Assembly: GCA_018666555.1 (NCBI GenBank)
Contig: JABIZD010000084.1
Location: 1-64,000 of the forward strand
Length of the DNA: 64,000 nt
Source of the DNA: Gammaproteobacteria bacterium
GTDB lineage: Bacteria; Pseudomonadota; Gammaproteobacteria; Pseudomonadales; Azotimanducaceae
Reading direction: 5' to 3'
Part shown: positions 26,450 to 35,432 of the stretch, one piece after another
Position numbering within the stretch: position 1 is the stretch's first letter
Layout of the letters: every line of letters begins with the position of its first letter
Notes under the pieces: generated by a model
The model's database searches: none
What the model was told of the DNA's origin: nothing
What the model saw: only the letters and a program-made list of their open reading frames with translations
Position numbers and translations under genes: made by a program

Positions 26450-28090
26450 ATGACGATGCAACAAACACCATTACTCATGTCTCGCATTATTGGCAGGGGA
26501 GCACAAGCAGATCCTCAGGAGGAAATTGTCACCCTGATGGCAAATGGGTCGCACAGGCAGACCTTGAAGGCCACCTGGCAACGCGCTAACCAACTGGCTG
26601 GCGCACTCACTGATCTCGGCATAAAGCCTGGAGATAGAGTCGCCAGTTTCATGTGGAATAATTATCGTCACCTGGAGCTTTACCAGGCCGTACCGTCTAT
26701 GGGTGCAGTACTCCACACCCTGAACATAAGGCTCAGTCCAGCAGACCTCAATTACATTATCAATCACGCTGAAGATAAAATTATTTTTGTCGATGAAGAC
26801 CTACTGCCTTTACTCGATCCGCTGCTGGATAAAATACCCTCAGTTAAAAAATTAGTCATCTGCCGACATGGTGAGGGTGGCGAGACAACCTTTAGCGATA
26901 CTGTGGATTACGAAGCATTCATTGCAGACCAGGCAAAGGCCTATGACTGGCCCGTACTGGATGAGAATTCACCCATGGGGCTTTGTTATACCAGCGGCAC
27001 AACCGGCAAACCCAAGGGTGTTATGTACACCCATCGTTCCACCTTCCTTCATACCATGGCTCAAGCCATGACAGACTCAATGAGTCTGTCGGCCCTGGAT
27101 GCAGTCTGCGGCATCGTGCCAATGTTTCACGCCATGGGATGGGGCATACCCTTCACCGCTTCCATGCTCGGATGCAAACAGGTTATGCCGCACAGATTTA
27201 TGGACGCCGAGCGGTTAGTCACCCTGATGTGTGAAGAGGAAGTCACCCTGTCGGCCGGGGTTCCCACGATCTGGCAGGGCATCAAAGCTATTTTGGAAGA
27301 CAACCCAGCGAAATATGATACCCAGAAGCTTTCCCGCCTAACTTGCGGCGGATCAGCACCACCGGTATCGATGATGCGCTGGTACTGGGAAGAGCACGGT
27401 ATAGAAATGATTCAGGGCTGGGGCATGACCGAGACAAATCCCCTTGGCACCCTGTCCCGTAAAGTGGCTAAACGTTCTCATCTGAAACTCAGTGAGGACC
27501 AGCAATTTGAGAATATCGCCAAAGCAGGCCTGACCATTCCTGGGCTCGAAATCGAGATATTTGATGAACACTGGAACCCCCTGCCCCACGATGGCGAAGC
27601 CGTCGGTGAACTCCTCATTCGAGGACCCTGGATTTGCTCGGAATATTACAACGACCCACAACCGGACAAGTTTCACGATGACTGGTTGATCACTGGAGAT
27701 GTGGCAAAAATCGATCCGGAGCAGTATCTGATAATCGCTGATCGATCAAAGGACCTGATTAAATCAGGGGGCGAATGGATTTCATCAGTTGATCTGGAAA
27801 ATCACATTGTTTCCCTTGCTGGCGTGCAACAGGCTGCCGTGGTGGCCCAGCCACACCCAAAATGGGATGAACGCCCTGTGGCTTTGGTAATTCTTGTCGA
27901 AGGAGCAAACGTCACCAAAGACCTTATCCTGGATCATTGCTCAGAAATTTTCGCCAAATGGCAGTTACCGGATGATGTCATCTTCGTACATGAGATACCG
28001 CTTACTTCAACAGGAAAAATCAATAAGAAGGATATCCGGGCTGATCTGGAAAAGCAGGGCTACGAGCTACCCGATCTCAGATCGGCGTAA
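26450..28090 (+). CDS. Acyl-CoA synthetase (AMP-forming)
   Basis: 546 residues of the ANL adenylating superfamily. The ATP-binding P-loop is LCYTSGTTGKPKGVMYTHR, the A5 motif is GWGMTETNPLG, the A7 motif is WLITGDVAKID and the catalytic Lys lies in STGKINKKDIR near the C-terminus. The enzyme should activate a fatty or other carboxylic acid to its CoA ester through an acyl-adenylate; full length and motif intactness suggest activity, with medium/long-chain acids likely from the overall pattern (RLSPADLNYIINHAEDK). AGGAG sits 10 nt before the ATG. A candidate terminator follows at 28155-28196. Confidence 0.93.
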   Translation: MTMQQTPLLMSRIIGRGAQADPQEEIVTLMANGSHRQTLKATWQRANQLAGALTDLGIKPGDRVASFMWNNYRHLELYQAVPSMGAVLHTLNIRLSPADLNYIINHAEDKIIFVDEDLLPLLDPLLDKIPSVKKLVICRHGEGGETTFSDTVDYEAFIADQAKAYDWPVLDENSPMGLCYTSGTTGKPKGVMYTHRSTFLHTMAQAMTDSMSLSALDAVCGIVPMFHAMGWGIPFTASMLGCKQVMPHRFMDAERLVTLMCEEEVTLSAGVPTIWQGIKAILEDNPAKYDTQKLSRLTCGGSAPPVSMMRWYWEEHGIEMIQGWGMTETNPLGTLSRKVAKRSHLKLSEDQQFENIAKAGLTIPGLEIEIFDEHWNPLPHDGEAVGELLIRGPWICSEYYNDPQPDKFHDDWLITGDVAKIDPEQYLIIADRSKDLIKSGGEWISSVDLENHIVSLAGVQQAAVVAQPHPKWDERPVALVILVEGANVTKDLILDHCSEIFAKWQLPDDVIFVHEIPLTSTGKINKKDIRADLEKQGYELPDLRSA

Positions 28091-28408
28091 TCGACATCTA
28101 CTCACATGGCTGCTAGGCGCTCGCCTGCAGCCAAATGACTGATTTAACCAGAGCCGCCACTCAATTTTTTAGGTAGCAGTGGCGACCCTTTTGTTTCTGA
28201 ATGCTACAAACCGGTACTGGACAGTTCAACTTGGCCAATGACTGGAACAATTTTCTCAGTCGAAAGAAATAACAAAAGTAATCCGAATTTCATTACACTA
28301 TCCTCCCTGTCGAGCATCCTAAAATAAGCAACCTAACCAAAACAAAACTGAACTGACGTTTTCAGGCAGGAATCTGATTTAATAACAACCTTCTGGGCAG
28401 GATTACTC
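28091..28408. other. Intergenic region, 318 bp
   Basis: Between the acyl-CoA ligase and the Rieske gene. It holds the terminator-like hairpin at 28155-28184 and, just before 28409, the AGGA ribosome site of the Rieske gene. I see no other conserved element or ORF of substance. Confidence 0.6.
28155..28196 (+). terminator. Candidate Rho-independent terminator after the acyl-CoA ligase gene
   Basis: Perfect 7-bp stem CGCCACT (28155-28161) with AGTGGCG (28178-28184), 16-nt loop, followed by a T-rich tail (CCCTTTTGTTT). The loop is long and the tail impure, so strength is uncertain. Confidence 0.5.
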
Positions 28409-28720
28409 ATGAACAAAATCTTTACTGTAGTGGCGTCAGTTGACGAAATACCAGAGGGCGAACAACTTCGAGTCGTCATAGACGAGACCGAAATCCTGAT
28501 CTGTCATCATGAACAGAGATTTTATGCCCTCCAGTATTACTGCAGTCATGAGGAATTGCCGCTGGAAGGCGGAATGTACGAAAACGGTTGTATTATCTGT
28601 CCTTACCACGGCGCTGAATTCTGCCTTAAAGATGGCCGTGTCCAAGCGCCTCCGGCTTATGAGGACATTCGAACTTTTCCACTGAAGATAATAGACAACA
28701 CCATTGCCATACAAATTTAG
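28409..28720 (+). CDS. Small Rieske [2Fe-2S] ferredoxin-like protein
   Basis: 103 residues covering one Rieske domain. The cluster ligands are visible as CSH (Cys45, His47) and CPYH (Cys64, His67). The protein is cytoplasmic (no signal peptide) and of the ferredoxin size used by oxygenase systems, where it passes electrons from a reductase to an oxygenase. No oxygenase alpha subunit or reductase is adjacent, so the partner is unknown. Alternatives include a regulatory or nitrite-reductase small-subunit role. AGGA lies 9 nt before the ATG. Confidence 0.88.
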   Translation: MNKIFTVVASVDEIPEGEQLRVVIDETEILICHHEQRFYALQYYCSHEELPLEGGMYENGCIICPYHGAEFCLKDGRVQAPPAYEDIRTFPLKIIDNTIAIQI

Positions 28721-28865
28721 CCTGCCAACCGGCATTGGGGAATAAAAAAGGAGTGGCCAAAAAACTGACAAAATAGCTGGGAAATAACCAGACCCGCGCC
28801 GCATTTAGACAACGTCTCACGGCAGCCTGACCTCACACAACAGCCTTTAAAATGTAGTCCGCAGC

Positions 28866-29057
28866 CTATAAATCCCGGTATTCATCCTCGAGAATATTTT
28901 CCTGCTCGAATTCAAGCGCTGTCAGCGCTTCCACATGTGCTGCGATGAAAGCCTCTGTATTTGCATATCGAGCGATTAATTTACCGCGCCACATCACCAC
29001 CAGGCTGTCCTTACCCGGGTCCTTGAATACGCCAGTTTTCACACCATCACTCATCAT
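28866..29057 (-). CDS. Small conserved-looking hypothetical protein (63 aa)
   Basis: 63 residues starting at a double ATG (29057 or 29054) with an AGGTG ribosome site. The sequence is compact and balanced, with two strands (KDSLVVMWRGKLIARY) and a helix (TEAFIAAHVEALTALEFEQ), then an acidic tail. It lies between two genes on the plus strand and does not overlap either. No family recognised. Plausible as a real gene because of the ribosome site and protein-like composition, but unproven. Confidence 0.5.
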   Translation of the reverse strand: MMSDGVKTGVFKDPGKDSLVVMWRGKLIARYANTEAFIAAHVEALTALEFEQENILEDEYRDL

Positions 29058-29192
29058 ATTTCACCTGGTATGACCTGCATTTAGTTTACCAACACACCTG
29101 GAACTGATCCACGACCCTTGAGCCTCATTTTAGTTGCTGTCAATGCCGGTCTTAAATGGCAAACTAATCGCTTTCTATCCGGAATATCTATT

Positions 29193-30110
29193 ATGCAAAT
29201 TGGACTGATGTTATCGGTGTCTGAAGACGCCAACGGCACCATAGAAAAGGTTGTCGAGAGCGCTAAAAATGCCGAGCATGAAGGCTTTGATAGCCTGTGG
29301 ATGGCTCACCTTTTTGGCCTTGATGCAGTGACCACATTGGCCATTATCGGTCAGGCCACAAAATCCATTCGGTTAGGCTCGGCAGTGACACCTACCTACC
29401 CTAGACACCCGACAGCGCTGGCCCAACAGGCTCTAACTACCGGTGCAGCTTGCCAGGGAAGATTCACACTTGGAATTGGTCTATCCCATCAAGTTGTCAT
29501 TGAGAACATGCTGGGGCTCTCCTACAGCAAACCGGCCAGGCATATGAAAGAATATCTCGCAATCCTGCTACCTTTGCTGCGAGGTGAAAAGGTCTCCTTT
29601 CAGGGGCAGAACTATACAATAAATCAGGTCAAGCTGGCTCTGCCCGGCCAGGCCGAAGTACCCACACTGGTTGCCGCTCTTGGGCCGGTCATGCTAAAGC
29701 TGGCCGGCGAACAAGCTCAGGGGACCATCACTTGGATGGTTGGACCCAACACCTTGGAACAGTACATTCTACCCACCATCAACGCAGCAACTGCCCAGGC
29801 AGGCAAACCCGCCGCTAGAATCGCAGCGGGGTTTCCCGTACTCATCACCAACGATGAGGCAACTGCCAGGGAGAAAATAGGCAAATCATTACAGATTTAC
29901 GGCATGCTGCCTTCCTATAGAGCCATGCTGGACCGTGAAGGCCTCGCTGGACCACAGGATCTGGCCATGGTCGGCAGCGAAGCTTCGGTGCGCAGTGCTA
30001 TGGCAAAGCTTCGTGATATCGGTGTCACTGATTTCTGTGCGGCAATCAGCACAGATGACCCCGAAGAACACCACCGAACTCGCGCTTTCCTGGCAAACGA
30101 GTGCCAATAG
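29193..30110 (+). CDS. LLM-family oxidoreductase (F420- or FMN-dependent)
   Basis: 305 residues from the ATG at 29193, which begins the first barrel strand (MQIGLMLSVSE); an upstream TTG/ATG at 29118 would add 25 unlikely residues. Luciferase-family features are AEHEGFDSLWMAHLFGLDAV, SIRLGSAVTPTYPRHPTALA, and CQGRFTLGIGLSHQ. The pattern is close to actinobacterial F420-dependent LLM proteins, but the cofactor in a gammaproteobacterium is uncertain. It ends 9 bp from a convergent gene of the same superfamily at 30120-31040. Confidence 0.85.
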   Translation: MQIGLMLSVSEDANGTIEKVVESAKNAEHEGFDSLWMAHLFGLDAVTTLAIIGQATKSIRLGSAVTPTYPRHPTALAQQALTTGAACQGRFTLGIGLSHQVVIENMLGLSYSKPARHMKEYLAILLPLLRGEKVSFQGQNYTINQVKLALPGQAEVPTLVAALGPVMLKLAGEQAQGTITWMVGPNTLEQYILPTINAATAQAGKPAARIAAGFPVLITNDEATAREKIGKSLQIYGMLPSYRAMLDREGLAGPQDLAMVGSEASVRSAMAKLRDIGVTDFCAAISTDDPEEHHRTRAFLANECQ

Positions 30111-30119
30111 GCCCCTATA

Positions 30120-31040
30120 TCAACTGTTTGCGAACACCGGGATAACTTCTTCTATCAGGCGCCTGGTCTGATAGAAGGCATCATTGGTAGCCTCAGCAAT
30201 CGGTATGAGCACAAACTTGGAACACCCAGCCGCAATATATTCTTCGACCCGAGAAACAATATCTGTCGAATCACCAATCACCAGATAACGGCTTGGGTCC
30301 TGTTGTGTTCTTGCCGCCAGCCCCTTCAGGGAGCGCTGTGAAACAGGCTCATCAACCTCACCAAAACGAAACGAAAAAGTGGCCCCATAGTGATCATCAT
30401 CGATGGATCGTCCGGTATCCACCAGAGCTGCTTTAATACCCTTGATAGCCACAGCCGTACGTTCGGGTGTATCGATACCGGCAAGCCAACCGGTACCGAG
30501 CCGCGCTGTTCTGCGCATGGCCAATGGGCTTGAGCCCCCTATCCACAACGGAATTCTAGGGTTGGCCGGTTTAGGCGAAATACAGGCTTTATCGTAATTG
30601 AAGAACTCACCAGAAAAACTGACTTCGTCTTCATTCCACAGTCTTTGCACGAGGCTGAGGGCTTCATCAGCCTTTTTTCCCCGTCGCTTGGTCGGTGTCC
30701 CGGTAGCACGGTAATCCATACTCAAGGCACTACCTATTCCAAAAGCAGGTAACAGTCTACCATCACTCAATAGGTCGATTGTAGCGCACTGTTTCGCCGT
30801 TAATAGGGGATCCCTCAATGCAATACTGGCCACATTCATCCCAAACCGAATTCTGTCCGTTGCCCCAGCGAGCGCAGCCATGGTCGACAGGGTTTCCAGG
30901 TTTGGTTCTCGAGAAACTAACCGGTCCGTCTGCCAGATGGAATCCACGCCGCCAAGCTCACACAACTCTACCCATCGAAAGTAATCTTTACCTGTCTCGA
31001 ACGGAAATCGACCTAAACCTAACCCTAATCCCACTGTCAT
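30120..31040 (-). CDS. LLM-family oxidoreductase
   Basis: 306 residues from the ATG at 31040, which opens the barrel (MTVGLGLGLGRFPF) with GGGAA upstream; an ATG at 31085 would add 15 residues. Superfamily motifs are RWVELCELGGVDSIWQTDRL, RIRFGMNVASIALRDPLLTA, LLSDGRLLPAFGIG and RIPLWIGGSSPLAMRRTARL. Substrate and cofactor unknown. It is diverged from the convergent neighbour, so the two are not recent duplicates. Confidence 0.85.
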   Translation of the reverse strand: MTVGLGLGLGRFPFETGKDYFRWVELCELGGVDSIWQTDRLVSREPNLETLSTMAALAGATDRIRFGMNVASIALRDPLLTAKQCATIDLLSDGRLLPAFGIGSALSMDYRATGTPTKRRGKKADEALSLVQRLWNEDEVSFSGEFFNYDKACISPKPANPRIPLWIGGSSPLAMRRTARLGTGWLAGIDTPERTAVAIKGIKAALVDTGRSIDDDHYGATFSFRFGEVDEPVSQRSLKGLAARTQQDPSRYLVIGDSTDIVSRVEEYIAAGCSKFVLIPIAEATNDAFYQTRRLIEEVIPVFANS

Positions 31041-31551
31041 AGATATTCCCACGTCTATCAAAAATGCGCGTAAAAAACAATTCAACCAGCCCGTAACAGA
31101 CCCAGCAACCGTTTATAGCCACCCTTACTAATGCTAACAGAACCGCCTCAACGCATGGTTTATCATTTTCAAGCCTGAAACCCAGCAGGGTAGTACCATG
31201 ACATGGTCTATTCCAAACGAGTTGTCATCGCTCAAACAGGCTAGTTCTTACCGGCTTAACAGCATCATGGAACTGATCAATGCCCGGTAACCAGAATTCA
31301 CCTGCCTTATAAGCCCTGCTGAGTTGCCTACATCACCATAGGTTAACTAACTGATAAAATTATGAATTCAGGATAGGTTCTATTATAGTCAGTCATATAA
31401 TCAGAAAGGTATTTCCTTATATTAGTGCAGTTGTGCAGCGGCAGCCATTGCCTTGTCACACTTTAATCGCTGCAGCGGATAATAAAGTAAATCCAATTCT
31501 GAAACCCAAACCGGGCATTCTGATCAAGCGAGAAGAAAGAGAGTATTTCTA
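31041..31551. other. Intergenic region, 511 bp, between divergent genes
   Basis: It should hold promoters for the LLM gene (leftward) and the MDR/epoxide-hydrolase pair (rightward). A possible sigma-70 box is TTGTCA (31453-31458) with GATAAT (31478-31483), but the 19-bp spacer is long. A 30-codon ORF at 31198-31290 with AGGG upstream (MTWSIPNELSS) is too short to support. Nothing else recognised. Confidence 0.5.
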
Positions 31552-32538
31552 TTGAAAGCTATTATTTGCGAGTCATTTCAGACTCCGGAAAATCTGGTAG
31601 TTACCGACATAACTGACCCGCTACCAGAACCCCACGAAGTCGTTCTGAAAGTTGAGGCTACAGGACTGGGCTACGTGGATGCACTAACCGTAGCGGGCCT
31701 TTACCAGATAAAACCCGAATTGCCTTTTATACCCGGAAATGAGATTGCAGGAACTGTTGAATTGCTGGGTAGCCAGGTAAAACACTTGAGGCGCGGCCAG
31801 CGAGTATTGGCAATGCCAGCAAGAGGCGGCTTAGCCGAGAAGGTCTGCATACCCGAGGGCAACTGTATCGTCCTGCCCAACAGCATTTCCAGCAACGCTG
31901 CAGCATCCTTTCTGGTAAATTATTGCACCGCTTTTCATGGCCTCATCACTTTAGGTGCGATCAAGAAAAAAGAAAATATTCTTATACTCGGCGCCAGCGG
32001 CGGCGTTGGCATGGCTGCTATTGATGTAGCTATTTCCCAGGGTGCAAACGTTTACGCGGCCGCTTCCAGCAAAGAAAAACGTGATGCCTGCATGCTTGCC
32101 GGCGCCAAGGAAAGTATCGATTACAGCCAGCCGCAGTGGCGTAAAGAGCTTAACGCCAAGCTCGACGGCAATACACTGGACCTGGTTTACGACCCTGTTG
32201 GAGGAGATTACGCTGAACCCGCCTTGCGATCTTTGAGCCCTGACGGACGATTTCTAGTGGTAGGATTTGCCAGTGGTGAAATCCCAAAACTACCACTGAA
32301 CCTGACTTTACTCAAACGTATCTCTATTATCGGTGTTAACTGGGGCGGGTATATCGCCGCTAAACCCAGAGAATCTCGCCCCGTTATCAATTCTTTGATT
32401 CAATGGATTCGTGATGGACTTCTCCACCCTGAAGCAGGAGAAGTATACACCCTGGAAGATGCCGGAATCGCTATGAAGAACATGCTCGACAGAAAAGCCA
32501 TTGGCAAAACCATCATTTCTCTGGAGGAACAGCCATGA
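31552..32538 (+). CDS. NAD(P)H:quinone oxidoreductase-like MDR protein
   Basis: 328 residues from a TTG (GAGAG upstream). It belongs to the zinc-free medium-chain dehydrogenase/reductase class: the NADPH-binding Rossmann motif is ILGASGGVGMAAIDVAIS, and the catalytic-domain signature is VDALTVAGLYQIKPELPFIP. The Cys and His ligands of the zinc-binding MDR class are not evident. Likely reduces a quinone or enoyl compound; in this context a step in acyl-CoA or terpenoid catabolism is conceivable. It overlaps the epoxide hydrolase gene by 4 bp (ATGA). Confidence 0.85.
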   Translation: MKAIICESFQTPENLVVTDITDPLPEPHEVVLKVEATGLGYVDALTVAGLYQIKPELPFIPGNEIAGTVELLGSQVKHLRRGQRVLAMPARGGLAEKVCIPEGNCIVLPNSISSNAAASFLVNYCTAFHGLITLGAIKKKENILILGASGGVGMAAIDVAISQGANVYAAASSKEKRDACMLAGAKESIDYSQPQWRKELNAKLDGNTLDLVYDPVGGDYAEPALRSLSPDGRFLVVGFASGEIPKLPLNLTLLKRISIIGVNWGGYIAAKPRESRPVINSLIQWIRDGLLHPEAGEVYTLEDAGIAMKNMLDRKAIGKTIISLEEQP

Positions 32539-33680
32539 ACCAGGTATCGCCTTTCATCATCGAAACCAGTGACCAGGAAATCGCTGACCTCAAATTGAGG
32601 CTGGCAATGACCCGCTGGCCTGATAAAGAAACACCGGCTGACTGGAGCCAGGGTATCCCGCTTGCCTACATGAAGGAACTCAAAGACTACTGGGAATCCG
32701 ACTATAACTGGCCTGAAAGGCTTGCCAAAATAAACCAGTGGCCAGGTTACACAACCGAACTGCAGGGCCTTAATATCCATTTCTTACATATCAAGTCAAA
32801 GCATGCGGAAGCTCGACCCTTATTAATGACCCATGGTTGGCCTGGCTCAATTATCGAATTTCAAAAAGTAATCAGTCCGCTGACTGATCCAGTCAGTCAT
32901 GGTGGGCAGGCCGCAGAGGCTTTTCATCTCATTTTGCCCTCACTGCCCGGCTTCGGATACTCGGAAAAACCCAGCCAACCCGGTTGGGGCATCGAAAAAA
33001 TTGCCGCTGCCTGGGACGAACTGATGGTCGGATTAGGGTACCCCAAATATCTGGCCCAAGGAGGCGATTGGGGCTCGATTGTTACCACTGCCATCGCAAC
33101 GCAAAACCTCGGACACTGCCAGGGGATCCATGTCACCATGCCCATGGCTCCACCTGACCCCGATACCATGAATGATCTATCGGAACTCGAACAGGAGTGT
33201 CTGGCTACCTATCAGTTTTATCAAGAAAGCGACTCTGGCTACTCCAAACAACAGAGTACCCGGCCGCAAACTCTGGGCTATGGTCTTGCTGACTCCCCCA
33301 TAGGCCAAGCCGGTTGGATCATTGAAAAATTTTATCAATGGATGGATTGTCAGGGACACCCGGAAAATATCGTAAGCCGGGACGAATTGCTTGACAACGT
33401 TATGATGTACTGGCTTCCAGGTGCAGCGGCGTCCTCAGCCAGAATCTACTGGGAAAGCTTTGGTAGAAATCAACAAATGCAACCTGCAGTTGAAATCCCA
33501 GTGGGTACCAGTATTTTTCCGAAAGAAATTTTCAAAACTTCGGAACGCTGGGCCAAAAAGCGCTTCAAACAACTGGTGTACTTCAATGTGCTCAACACTG
33601 GAGGACATTTTGCCGCCTTCGAGCAGCCAGAAACCTTTGTTAGCGAACTCAGGAAGTGCTTCGCAAGGATCGAGTACTAG
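32535..33680 (+). CDS. Epoxide hydrolase (EHN-type alpha/beta hydrolase)
   Basis: 381 residues. The N-terminal EHN region covers ~1-110 (RLAMTRWPDKETPADWSQGI; LKDYWESDYNWPERLAKINQ). The core has the oxyanion motif HGWPGS, the nucleophile elbow QGGDWGS with the catalytic Asp, and the C-terminal His in NTGGHFAAFEQPE. The enzyme should open an epoxide to a diol; microsomal-type homologues act on juvenile-hormone-like and styrene-type epoxides, and bacterial ones on limonene or fatty epoxides. Coupled to the MDR reductase by a 4-bp overlap. Confidence 0.9.
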   Translation: MNQVSPFIIETSDQEIADLKLRLAMTRWPDKETPADWSQGIPLAYMKELKDYWESDYNWPERLAKINQWPGYTTELQGLNIHFLHIKSKHAEARPLLMTHGWPGSIIEFQKVISPLTDPVSHGGQAAEAFHLILPSLPGFGYSEKPSQPGWGIEKIAAAWDELMVGLGYPKYLAQGGDWGSIVTTAIATQNLGHCQGIHVTMPMAPPDPDTMNDLSELEQECLATYQFYQESDSGYSKQQSTRPQTLGYGLADSPIGQAGWIIEKFYQWMDCQGHPENIVSRDELLDNVMMYWLPGAAASSARIYWESFGRNQQMQPAVEIPVGTSIFPKEIFKTSERWAKKRFKQLVYFNVLNTGGHFAAFEQPETFVSELRKCFARIEY

Positions 33681-33849
33681 TTAGATCCCGGAACTCTAGG
33701 CCCGAGCTGGAAGATACCCGTGCCTGCTGTTTAACCTCGCGGACGACCCTGAGAGTATGTTTCATCGAATACCAAGCACTGCAATCGGACAAGCCCGCAA
33801 GCCTTATATAGCTAGAGGCAGCAACCCGAAACTGGTTTCTGCGGGACGC

Positions 33850-34743
33850 TTATCTGCTGATAACATCGACAGCATCAGAAGAGACCTGTCCTGTTAATAG
33901 GCTATTCAGCAATTCTGCCAGACGAATACCGGCAATAGCCAACCGGTGCTCTGCCACAGGCCAGTTAAGACGCCAATAGTTTGCGGATAGTCGCAACGAT
34001 TTACTCGTTATTGCCTGGCAACCTGCTGCGCTTATCTGGCAATACCGGGTACGAGGATGCCTGGCTATGGCAAAAGATTCATTGGCCCAATCGATCGACT
34101 TTTGAGACTGTTCAGAGCCTGCTACTTTAATACCTTCGGCCACATTTAGCAGCACTCGCAGCAACTGTTGTCGAGACTTTTTATTTTCTGCTAAGAGGCA
34201 GTAATCCCAGACAGCATGAAGATTCTTACATGCATCAAAACCGCTCACCCGAACCAGGTTTCCTCCCCGATCATCAGCAAAACTGACATGCATAGGCTGA
34301 TGCAGGTCACCAACCCAATGCCCTAGAAACATCAATGCCTGCAAGCGCGCCCAGGCGCTTAAATCTCGAGCCGACAGCATCGATGCGTGTTGATCCAGAG
34401 CAGCTAGAATACAGCCGGTCACGCAATAACCTCGATGCACGCTTTGGTCAATCCGATCTACGTTAACGTAATGCCAGGCTGCAATACTTTTATATTCTGG
34501 CAGGCTTCTGATTTTGTCTGCCCAAGTACACAAATCACCAAAATCGACTGCAGCGTCTTTGGAGATAAGCGCTTTGTGTTGTTTCGGAAGCGCAGTGAGC
34601 AAAATATCAAGATTATTTTTGACCTTCGGCTGAAGATTTTCATAGGCGATATCACAGACTAATTGATGCCCCATATCAGACCAGCCATAAACCTCCAGAC
34701 TATAGAAACCGATGATGACAATGCTGGCCCATCTTGCTAACAC
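33850..34743 (-). CDS. Secreted S1/P1-type nuclease
   Basis: 297 residues from a GTG at 34743. A signal peptide (ASIVIIGFYSLEVYG) is followed by Trp as residue 1 of the mature protein (WSDMGHQLVCDIAY), as in S1/P1 nucleases where that Trp binds zinc. The zinc-site motif LGHWVGDLHQPMH and the neighbouring DDRGGN are intact. These are periplasmic or secreted zinc nucleases cutting single-stranded DNA and RNA and removing 3'-phosphates. They serve nutrient (phosphate, nucleoside) scavenging. Located 175 bp downstream of the selenoprotein-like gene on the same strand. Confidence 0.9.
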   Translation of the reverse strand: MLARWASIVIIGFYSLEVYGWSDMGHQLVCDIAYENLQPKVKNNLDILLTALPKQHKALISKDAAVDFGDLCTWADKIRSLPEYKSIAAWHYVNVDRIDQSVHRGYCVTGCILAALDQHASMLSARDLSAWARLQALMFLGHWVGDLHQPMHVSFADDRGGNLVRVSGFDACKNLHAVWDYCLLAENKKSRQQLLRVLLNVAEGIKVAGSEQSQKSIDWANESFAIARHPRTRYCQISAAGCQAITSKSLRLSANYWRLNWPVAEHRLAIAGIRLAELLNSLLTGQVSSDAVDVISR

Positions 34744-34918
34744 ACCTGTTACCCCGACATACCCAAAATTAATCTAATTCCACAGAGACTGAAAACAAAT
34801 TGGTTAACACGCTTTCTCCGGCTGTCAGCATGCCAAGGCACCCGAACCAAAACCCTGACCTGCAGAAAATGATCTACCAAATGCCATCATTCCATGGATT
34901 CCAGTTCCTGCCTACTTT

Positions 34919-35371
34919 TTAAACAGACCTGTCTGAGACCAGTTTTAGCCATTCAATATGATGGTTAATACGGAAATCTGCCCTGATACAAGCGGCAATC
35001 TTCTGCTCTTGATCAATTAAAAAAGAAGCTCTACGCACACCAATTCCAAACGGGCCATTCACACCATAAGCTTTAATGACCTGTTTATCCGCATCCACAA
35101 GCAAAGGGAAACCCAGATTATACTGGGCACTAAAGCGCTGATGGCTTTCTATACCCTGAGGACTGACCCCCACTACAGATAGGCCTTGGCTGCTTAAATC
35201 ATCACGCATATCACGTATGCGGCAGGCTTGTTTAGTTCATCCTGGTGTAAAATCTGCTGGATAAAAATAAAGGACCAGAGGCCCCTTAGATACCAAGTCT
35301 ACTAATCTAACCACTTCCCCATGCTGATCTGACAATTCAAATAGCGGTGCTTTAGCGCCTACCTTTAACAT
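34919..35371 (-). CDS. bcp: BCP-type peroxiredoxin with in-frame UGA at the peroxidatic position (probable selenoprotein)
   Basis: Reading from the ATG at 35371 gives 150 residues with one in-frame TGA at 35237-35239 (codon 45) and a normal stop at 34919. The flanking protein sequence is VLYFYPADFTPG, UGA, TKQACRIRDMRDDL. This is the standard BCP signature DFTPGCTKxAC with the peroxidatic Cys replaced by the UGA codon; the second Cys (50) is kept, matching E. coli BCP Cys45/Cys50. The rest is intact (SVVGVSPQGIESHQRFS; YNLGFPLLVDADKQVIKAYG; RASFLIDQEQK). Gene finders split it and start at the Met at 35209. A SECIS-like hairpin lies just after the UGA. Selenocysteine is the likely reading; a pseudogene by single substitution is the alternative. 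It needs SelA/B/C elsewhere. Confidence 0.8.
35205..35221 (-). promoter_or_regulatory. SECIS-like stem-loop downstream of the in-frame UGA
   Basis: On the mRNA strand, 15 nt after the UGA, a perfect 6-bp stem (CGCATA with TATGCG) encloses the 5-nt loop CGTGA, with G at loop position 2. The distance from UGA to loop is 21 nt. Position, stem and a G among the first two loop bases all meet the known requirements for bacterial SECIS elements, which bind SelB. Not experimentally tested. Confidence 0.65.
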
Positions 35372-35432
35372 TTATTCTACTCATATTAACTTAATCAAAA
35401 TATCCGTCTGGTACTATCTTGCCGGTATAATC

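Noticed and set aside
31009-31033. Telomere-like run of CCTAA-type repeats
   Set aside because: It is the coding sequence for the Gly/Leu-rich start of the LLM protein on the minus strand (GLGLGLGRF); no further copies, so chance.
31198-31290. 30-codon ORF with AGGG upstream
   Set aside because: Too short, and no comparison available; noted in the gap entry only.
34919-35209. 96-residue ORF as a separate gene
   Set aside because: It is the C-terminal part of the UGA-containing peroxiredoxin; the upstream frame continues the family sequence through codon 45.
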